Positions 59,301 through 64,000 of a stretch of 64,000 nt of DNA are shown in pieces. The stretch's first letter is position 1, and each line of letters opens with the position of its first letter. Origin of the DNA: Plumapathes pennacea (taxonomy: Eukaryota; Cnidaria; Anthozoa; Antipatharia; Myriopathidae); the NCBI GenBank assembly GCA_964036295.1, contig OZ038467.1:4159501-4223500 (forward strand), read 5' to 3'. The notes under the pieces are model-generated. The model saw only the letters and a program-made list of their open reading frames with translations, was not told where the DNA came from and did no database searches. A program made the position numbers and the translations under genes.

Positions 59301-61498
59301 AATGGTTGTCAAATTGACCCAGACAACTGAAAATATACGAACAACATGCAGTTGTACCCTTTGAGATTTAGCATAATGCTGCACTTTTAATTAGAAATTA
59401 GAATTCAATCTTTTCTTTAATTTTAGTATTTACCATTTTTCATTTCACCCTTTTCTACTATAAGTACCTTTTGATTATTTTTACATATTTTAGTTTGACC
59501 CACATGTACATGTACATGTATGCTACATGCATTATTTCTCTGAGTGAAAAAAATCACAAAAAAATCTGCTAAGTGAGTCTTTCAGTTGCAACAGAGAAAG
59601 CACAATTTAAGTTCATCTGCTGTGCCATCTTTGTACTAGAGGTGTTAGTCCACTGTTTTTAATGTGTTTTCAGATGAATTTAGTCATTTGCAATACAAAA
59701 ACAGAATTCATCCTGGACCAGAAGCAGGATCAAATCAAAGCAGAACACCTTCTGTGATGACAGGCTAAATTTAGCTTTTAACATACTTGCAACACTAAAG
59801 CCAGGAAGTTGGAAAACCCAAACATCTCAAAACTGAGAAACATTTGATAAGTAAATTAACCAAAACTATTTCAAACCCTTCTGGAAAAAGAAAAATGAAA
59901 GTTACTGCAAATAGCCATCCGGCTTCTGCTGAGTGTTTATATTTTTATTGAATCCTTTTATAGACTAAATTTTAAAGTATATTGAGTGCAATGAATAAAA
60001 ATTAGTAAATATCGCTGGCCCCATGTCGACTTTAAATCACTGCACAAACTAGTTTTGTTGACAATGCCAGTAAATTACAGCTGAGATTGAATACTTCCAA
60101 AAGAAAAACAATGATTCAACATGATGCTGGGAAGGAAATCGAAATATTTTTCTCCCACGTAAATTTAAATGTTATGTGAATATTGCCTTGGGTAACAATT
60201 TGAGAAAGTACGTGTACAAGACAGCGTTCCGGGAATTGTCCGATTTCCGATAATGTTTTCTTAGGGATGAAATTATTTGAATGTTTACACTGTGGTAAAA
60301 GATGCACGCGTATGGCGTATTTATCCAATTACATGTAAGCACTTTGCGCGCGTCATATACTTCAACGTGGCATCAAGCAAAAGTACTGTACAGCCCACAC
60401 CGCCAAAAAATCAAAGTCTAATACAAAAATAGCTAAGAAACGAGTAAAAGAATAAGAAAAACATCTTTAGCTATTTTAAATATTCTGCCGCCGATTAAAA
60501 ATTGATTACGGCTGTTGAAACTGGCTCACCGCAGGACTATCCCCATTAAACGTTACATTAAACCACTTTTCACAACTGAGACAAAATCAGTTCACTCACC
60601 TCGTACCAGCCACTGCACCATCATTTTTTCCCAGAGGCTCGTCTAACTCAACACCGACCCACTCGCCTTTCGCAAATCCAGTTTCGCCAAGGAATCGGAT
60701 AACTCCATGTTTCGCCCCACTGACCACAACACGATCGCCAATGTTTAGGGCAGATTGCCGTTCAGGCGCTGTTTTGGGTTTTTCATTCACTATCTTGTTG
60801 ATTTTTGTAATTTTTTCCACCTTGGAAAAGACGCCATGGAGCGGTTCACATTCAAAGTACCGAACCCCGGCGACAGAGCCGTCGTTTTTCCCAACTGGAT
60901 CGTCCAAAGATACACCTACCCAATCACCCTTGGCAAAACTAGTCTCCCCGATAAAAGCAATCACCCCCGCCTTCGTATTGCTCACCAATACACGGTCGCC
61001 GAGCCTATAAAGGCTGAGTAAATCAGTACTATCTTGAGTGGCTGACGATCCTCTTCTTTTCGCTATCGATCCTTGGGAAGGTTCCCTCTTCAAGCCGAGA
61101 GCTGTTCTGGATTTATCACCACGCAGACTTGAGCTAGAACTTTCTCTTTTGTACTGTAAACGAGTTGCGGAATTTTCTCGGGAAAGGCCTTGCCTTGGCG
61201 TCAAGGAACCTCTGGGACTAACCAGTCGAGTTCCCTTCGAGTCGCTGCCATTTGAGGTTAACGAAGACGTAGATGAGCCGCGTCTTATCACTTCGCCGGT
61301 GCTCCCGTCCGTCGCTGCTTTAGGGGCAGGCGGTTGTCTAGGCTTAACAGTTCCTGTTTCAGGCTTCGAAGGGACACCACCGCGAGGTCTAACAGTCGCC
61401 GAGGCTCCAAAACCAGCTCCTCCTTGCACCGGCTTTACGATTCTGCTCGGTGTCTTTAGACGAGAAGGTCCTCCTGGAATTTGACTCATCGTTATCAA
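34650..61498 (-). CDS. CLIP1: CLIP-170 microtubule plus-end protein (31 coding exons)
   Basis: Microtubule plus-end tracking linker. Exons: 60600-61498, 58522-58756, 57808-57900, 56729-56779, 55925-56023, 55780-55821, 55345-55448, 54776-54839, 54535-54627, 53744-54013, 53462-53519, 53019-53102, 52856-52923, 51928-52016, 51112-51193, 50436-50519, 45953-46021, 45377-45523, 44330-44542, 43479-43607, 42809-42915, 42212-42344, 41776-41849, 41448-41562, 39737-39812, 39085-39149, 38950-38985, 38481-38557, 35860-36038, 35726-35763, 34650-34661. They total 3885 nt (1294 aa), phase-consistent. Ser/Arg-rich N-terminus; CAP-Gly 1 near residues 163-230 and CAP-Gly 2 from about 250, both with GKNDG; coiled coil about 400-1190 including IDFLNSVIVDLK; then two zinc knuckles (CDICDEFDKHDTDDC; YCNTCEVFGHWTADC). 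The last 4-codon exon (Ser-Ala-Phe-stop) is the least certain. Missed exons are possible in the 4.4-kb intron at 46022-50435. Start may be 61489. Confidence 0.93.
35140..35318. repeat. Diverged tandem duplication, about 98 bp
   Basis: Two units begin AGCGAACAGCGTTCTT at about 35140 and 35238 and share CCAAGA(C/A)TCTTA and GGAACA(T/C)CACGCC. They lie in the last CLIP1 intron. Confidence 0.65.
35806..35843. repeat. (GACA)n microsatellite
   Basis: About nine GACA units in a CLIP1 intron, immediately 3' of the zinc-knuckle exon in transcript orientation. Confidence 0.9.
36657..36880. mobile_element. GGTGTTACACTGGTCGATTTG foldback
   Basis: The 26-bp ends GGTGTTACACTGGTCGATTT / AAATCGACCAGTGTAACACC are exact complements. 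The interior has three GCAACGACGATTT units and a further internal GGGTGTTACACC. It lies in a CLIP1 intron; no clear target duplication. Confidence 0.7.
39988..40230. mobile_element. GGGCCCGGTTTTTC-type MITE, copy 2
   Basis: About 243 bp, closely matching 13209-13448 along its whole length (CAGAGGTCGTCAGAAAGAAT and TAATCCTGGATTAG shared). The ends GGGCCCGCGGTTTTTC and AAAAACCGGGCCC are inverted. CLIP1 intron. Confidence 0.75.
41257..41399. mobile_element. Foldback with ACCGACCACATA core, copy 1
   Basis: Inverted arms CAATTGTGAACAAGTTGA and its near-complement at the right (TCAACTTGTTCACAATTA) flank repeated ACCGACCAC(A/G)T(A/T)CC units. CLIP1 intron. Confidence 0.7.
43729..44030. mobile_element. 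Foldback with GCTTT-ATGACTGTCGAAA ends
   Basis: The left end GCGCTTTTGGATGACTGTCG is opposed by the right end CGACAGTCATGCGAAAGCGG, and AAAGCAATCACA follows or precedes on each side. CLIP1 intron. A half copy (GCCGTTTTCGGATAACTGTC) lies at about 45573. Confidence 0.6.
44637..44747. mobile_element. Pogo/Tigger-like MITE, AGAACCCCGCTAT ends
   Basis: CAGTAGAACCCCGCTATATCG at the left and ATAACGGGGTT at the right are opposed, with the inner block CTATCTCAAACTATTTCTCGC. The same block recurs at 58070-58090. Confidence 0.55.
44751..45109. mobile_element. Double-hairpin foldback element, copy B
   Basis: An outer pair (44751-44772 with 44938-44960, TACTGAGACAT / ATGTCTCAGTA) is followed by a larger hairpin (44972-45024 with 45053-45109) whose loop reads ACTCACTCGCTCGCAAAGCC. 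Same architecture as 11708-12044. CLIP1 intron. Confidence 0.65.
45763..45791. repeat. (CG)n followed by poly(G)
   Basis: Alternating CGCGCGCGCG runs directly into about 19 G, in a CLIP1 intron. Non-B DNA is plausible. Confidence 0.8.
46895..47255. repeat. Two tandem units of a dispersed repeat
   Basis: Two units share CCAAAGGCGATCAA, CAGTCAGA(A/T)AACTATTG, AACTTGGAACTTGA and TGCATTTTCTTCTG at a spacing of about 180 bp. They lie in the 4.4-kb CLIP1 intron. Confidence 0.65.
47452..47597. repeat. Perfect 73-bp tandem duplication
   Basis: The unit beginning AACTTGGCTTATGATACTTT occurs twice, at 47452 and 47525, with no visible difference. It belongs to a wider dispersed repeat family seen nearby. 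Confidence 0.85.
49312..49376. repeat. Fragment of the GGGCCC-type MITE, copy 3
   Basis: GAGGTCGACGGAAAGAATTT, then TTCCTGGATTAATAGGTCGGGCCC, matches the right end of the copies at 13.2 and 40.0 kb. The left part is missing. Confidence 0.55.
50364..50395. repeat. Poly(A) run
   Basis: About 32 A residues in a CLIP1 intron close to the exon at 50436. Confidence 0.85.
53150..53382. mobile_element. Foldback with ACCGACCACATA core, copy 2
   Basis: The right end GTACAACTTATTCACAACTA matches the family end. The interior has ACATACCGACCACGTACTG, CATACCGATCATAC and ACCAACCACATACC units. The left end is less clear. CLIP1 intron. Confidence 0.55.
54030..54240. mobile_element. Foldback with ACCGACCACATA core, copy 3
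   Basis: The left end GTTGTGAATATGTTGTACTGG, followed by TTGGTATGT, is opposed at the right by ACCAACCACATACCAACC and TTGTACAAC. It lies directly behind the CLIP1 exon ending at 54013. Confidence 0.6.
55050..55261. mobile_element. hAT-like MITE with 8-bp target duplication
   Basis: A 212-bp element with ends GGGGTGGC / GCCACCCC and TGACAGTA on both sides (55042-55049, 55262-55269). The interior carries GTCTTGGAGTCTTGGAG repeats. An 8-bp duplication suits hAT-type elements. CLIP1 intron; an older copy is at 17.2 kb. Confidence 0.8.
57010..57260. repeat. Dispersed repeat shared with 63235-63490
   Basis: AAAATCAGAGCAGCAATGCC, GCTGTAAGCT, CCTCCACTTT, TTCGA, AAAACCCTC, ATAAAACTTA and GAAATGGGAG occur in the same order at both places. 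Noncoding, unclassified. Confidence 0.5.
57972..58115. mobile_element. Pogo/Tigger-like MITE, third copy
   Basis: GTAGAACCCCACTACTC, then TAGAACCCCGCTATCAC, CTATCTCAAACTATTTCTCG and CTTGAGAGTTCAAGA, as at 44637-44747. It appears partly duplicated internally. CLIP1 intron. Confidence 0.45.
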
Positions 61499-61700
61499 TT
61501 ACCCGGGTAACTTGATTTATCGATTAAGGGCTTGTTAGAAGTGTCCGTGAATAACTCATTCAAACATAACGATCACAAAACTCGAGCGAAAACACGGCAT
61601 TTTTCACTCAACTTGTCCTGGCGCCATATGTCTACTGGTACCCAGTCTTCCTGCCGTCTGTCCACTACGTGACGCTTACGTCATCGGTAATAAAGTTAAT
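61499..61700 (-). promoter_or_regulatory. Presumed CLIP1 5' UTR/promoter interval
   Basis: The 200 bp between the CLIP1 start codon and a palindromic element. No TATA box or other core motif could be assigned with confidence; placement is by position only. Confidence 0.3.
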
Positions 61701-61882
61701 AAATTTCCACTGGTTTGCCGTGGTGTTGGACTCTTATTTACCACGATTTACGTCATCAAATGGTCAAAATTAGTTGCGGACTCACTCGGCGAAGCGCCTC
61801 GTGAGTCCACAATATTTTGACCATGTGATGATGTAAATCGTGGTAAATAAGAGTCCACACCACGGCAAACCAGTGGAAATTT
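61701..61882. mobile_element. 182-bp near-perfect palindrome upstream of CLIP1
   Basis: Left arm AAATTTCCACTGGTTTGCCG..., right arm its complement ending CAGTGGAAATTT. The arms meet at CTCAC-TCGGCGAAGCGCCTC-GTGAG. A related half (GGACTCTTATTTATCACG, 61972) and a TTGTGGTAAAAACCAA end near 62030 suggest a larger or second copy. Confidence 0.75.
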
Positions 61883-62080
61883 GTTTTTTACCACAACATT
61901 TAGAAATATACAGGAAACTTTCGTTGTATTTCGCTGCAAAACGTGAAATACTGGCGTCAGCATCGTTGTCTGGACTCTTATTTATCACGCTAAATCGACC
62001 AATCAGAGAGCGAGAAACTAGTGTGTTGTGGTAAAAACCAATTTGTTCCAGGCTCTTCAACAAAATGTTCTGAAACATTA

Positions 62081-62364
62081 AGGTGAAGTAATACGGGCAA
62101 CATTTTCTTGCAACTTGTCGCGCAACAAAGTTGCGTAGCAAGTTGCGGCCTGTTTTTTCACATATTACTACCTTCGAACGCAACTTGTTCTGCAACAAAA
62201 TTTCGCGGTGCAAGTTGCGGCAACATGTTGCAAAAAGTAGAAGCCGAGTTTACGAAATTTTGTTGGGTACGTAGGTAGTAATACGTGCAACACAGGCCGC
62301 AACTTGCTACGCAACTTTGTTGCAGGACGAGTTGCAAGAAAATGCTGCCCGTATTACTTAACCT
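62081..62364. mobile_element. PIF/Harbinger-like MITE, TTA target duplication
   Basis: A 284-bp element with ends AGGTGAAGTAATACGGGCA / TGCCCGTATTACTTAACCT. Inside are opposed GCAACTTGCTACGCAACTTTG blocks and many GTTGC words. TTA lies on both sides (62078-62080, 62365-62367). Confidence 0.75.
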
Positions 62365-62367
62365 TTA

Positions 62368-64000
62368 AGGTGTCCCCGGAGTTTCACTGGGCGCACTCGT
62401 CTATGACAAACTTGGGATCATAACTTTTTTGGCTTTTATGCGATTCCTATAAAACTTTAAGAAACGTTGCATCTATCATTCAGCAATAATATGAAAGATA
62501 GCAATAAAGAAATAATCAACCAGCTTGCAAAAAAAAAAAAAAAAAAATCGCGCCGCGGGGAGAGCTGTCCGGATCCCAAGCCAGTTCGAGGGGCAACCCT
62601 TGCCTAACACCCGTCCACGCTCAACGAACGGGGAGAGATAATTCGGCCCCCAAGCCATGGTGAATTATCCCTAAATCCGATGAGCGCTTAAATGCTAAGC
62701 CGACTTATTAATTATATGCACCGAATCAGGTATATATAGTTTCAGGTAAGAGGCCTTTCATCCATATGGGATGTACATTTTTATCGTCGCTCCTTGCTTT
62801 ATGAATAATAATTGCACCGTCCTATTGTTATAACCGGTTTAGCTACTTCTATATCCCCGAACCACTTATCCGACTTTTAACTTGAGGTTCAATGTCAGAA
62901 AGGCCTGTTACAGCAACCTTGGGGCTCGGCGCATGCGCAACAGTACATCTGATTTTTCTTGGTGAGAACTGTGGCCAATCTCGTATCCAGACTCTTCCAG
63001 ATTGGACATTGGACTTTTTTTTTTTTTTTTTTTTTTTCAGATGTTAAAGCATTTCTGTGTTGATCTGATTCGCGTTGCCAATCACCGTCGCGTGATGTTA
63101 TATCGGGGTAAATTGTAAGTTTGACATTTATCCGTTACATTGGGGTAGATTGTAAGTTTGGGATTCTAGATTGCGTTCGTTATATCGACATTCTTTTCTA
63201 TACATTTTATTTCCTGTAACTTTGGCCGCGGGTTAAGCTGCAAAATCAAAGCAGCAAGGCAGCTGTAAGCTCGCGAATTTGTAAAAAGTACTTTTGCGGG
63301 ACTGGGTATTTAATAGAACTGGCTCAAGGCCGCAATTGCTCAATTTTAGGTATGTGGAAGTTTGCATCCGTTTCCGCGGGCCTCCACTTTTGCTGAACCG
63401 TGTATTCGATTTAGTCTCAGTTTTTAAAACCCTCATTTACGAGGCGGCATGGTGAAAATTATAAAACTTAGACGCTCGAAATGGGAGAATTTAAAATTCT
63501 TCACCGAGTCCAAATCTTTGAACCGGAAGGAGACCTTCCGGAGTCGCACTGAAAAATGTCTATCCGTGACTTCATTACTCATGCCATGCACAGCTTATGT
63601 TCAACATCTACATATTCATCAGAGGCCATGATACTCCAGCCTGGGCTGCATTCAAGCTAAATACGTGCTTAAAGAAAACACGACTTTCTTCTTTTGGCTG
63701 AGTTTCAAGTCGAATAAGTTTAAATGAAATCTGATAACTTGTTGACATTACTTGCGGTTTTGATCAAATTCATTTTCGAATTCTTCTTCTCTCAGTTCTC
63801 TACAGCATTTTTCATTGTTGGCGAAAACTATGCGAAGCAAAGCAAATATAATCAAACGATAGAAATATTTCGACAAGCTGAAGTCGCTCGATCGCGATCA
63901 GGGCTGTCAGTGGTCACGGGTCTTTCAACTTTGACTTACGCTTGTCAAACCGAGAATTTACCAAAACCTCTGTGATAATGGTTCTGAAGTGCAACAGATC
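62368..64000. other. Distal upstream region, no gene recognised
   Basis: Contains a poly(A) run at about 62529, a poly(T) run at about 63009-63037 and a copy of the 57-kb dispersed repeat (63235-63490). The plus-strand open frame at 63724-63975 (83 codons, hydrophobic N-terminus) matches nothing recognised and may be chance. Confidence 0.45.

Noticed and set aside
60741..61484. Plus-strand ORFs of 88-148 codons opposite CLIP1 exon 1
   Set aside because: Antisense shadows of the CAP-Gly coding exon.
63724..63975. 83-codon plus-strand ORF near the right edge
   Set aside because: No family recognised, hydrophobic AT-rich start, adjacent to a dispersed repeat, and the window ends soon after.
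1..64000. tRNA, rRNA and other structured RNA genes
   Set aside because: No cloverleaf with A/B boxes or rRNA core sequence was recognised. Hairpins found belong to repeat elements. A covariance-model scan was not possible.

Overview
The window looks like nuclear DNA of an animal, most likely an anthozoan cnidarian such as a stony coral. It is AT-rich and intron-dense, carries animal-type orthologues (CLIP1, NAE1, SLC35B3, FKBP14), holds a DUR3-type urea transporter, and is packed with small foldback/MITE-like repeats. The species call is inference. The gene calls rest on protein similarity recognised by eye and on splice sites that keep the reading frame through every exon.

Layout. 1-1728: no gene, two foldback/MITE elements. 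1729-5819 (-): SLC35B3-like PAPS transporter, 10 coding exons, 393 aa. 6616-6939 (-): single-exon PLAC8-family Cys-rich protein. 7892-16955 (-): NAE1/APPBP1, regulatory half of the NEDD8-activating enzyme, 22 coding exons, 550 aa. 16956-21548: repeat-rich gap with an LTR relic, a 1.35-kb unit with terminal inverted repeats holding an integrase-type H2C2 fragment, a foldback with a perfect 9-bp target duplication, and one weak secreted-protein ORF. 21549-30987 (+): DUR3-like urea/solute symporter, 4 exons, 711 aa, whose last intron contains a complete, apparently very young LTR retrotransposon (25054-30515). 31950-33549 (+): FKBP14-like ER prolyl isomerase, 2 exons, 210 aa. 34650-61498 (-): CLIP1/CLIP-170, 31 coding exons, about 1294 aa, with two CAP-Gly domains, a long coiled coil and two C-terminal zinc knuckles. 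61499-64000: promoter side of CLIP1, a near-perfect 182-bp palindrome, a MITE and no recognised gene.

The genes are ordinary single-copy housekeeping or transport genes and do not form a pathway or cluster. The most unusual content is the mobile DNA. The LTR element has 625-bp LTRs that look identical and encodes Gag and an aspartic protease. It has no visible reverse transcriptase, RNase H or integrase, so it was probably mobilised in trans. At least six small DNA-transposon or foldback families occur, several with readable target-site duplications (TAA, TTA, 8 bp, 9 bp). One foldback family carrying an internal ACCGACCACATA minisatellite appears three times in CLIP1 introns. No rRNA, tRNA or CRISPR array was seen.
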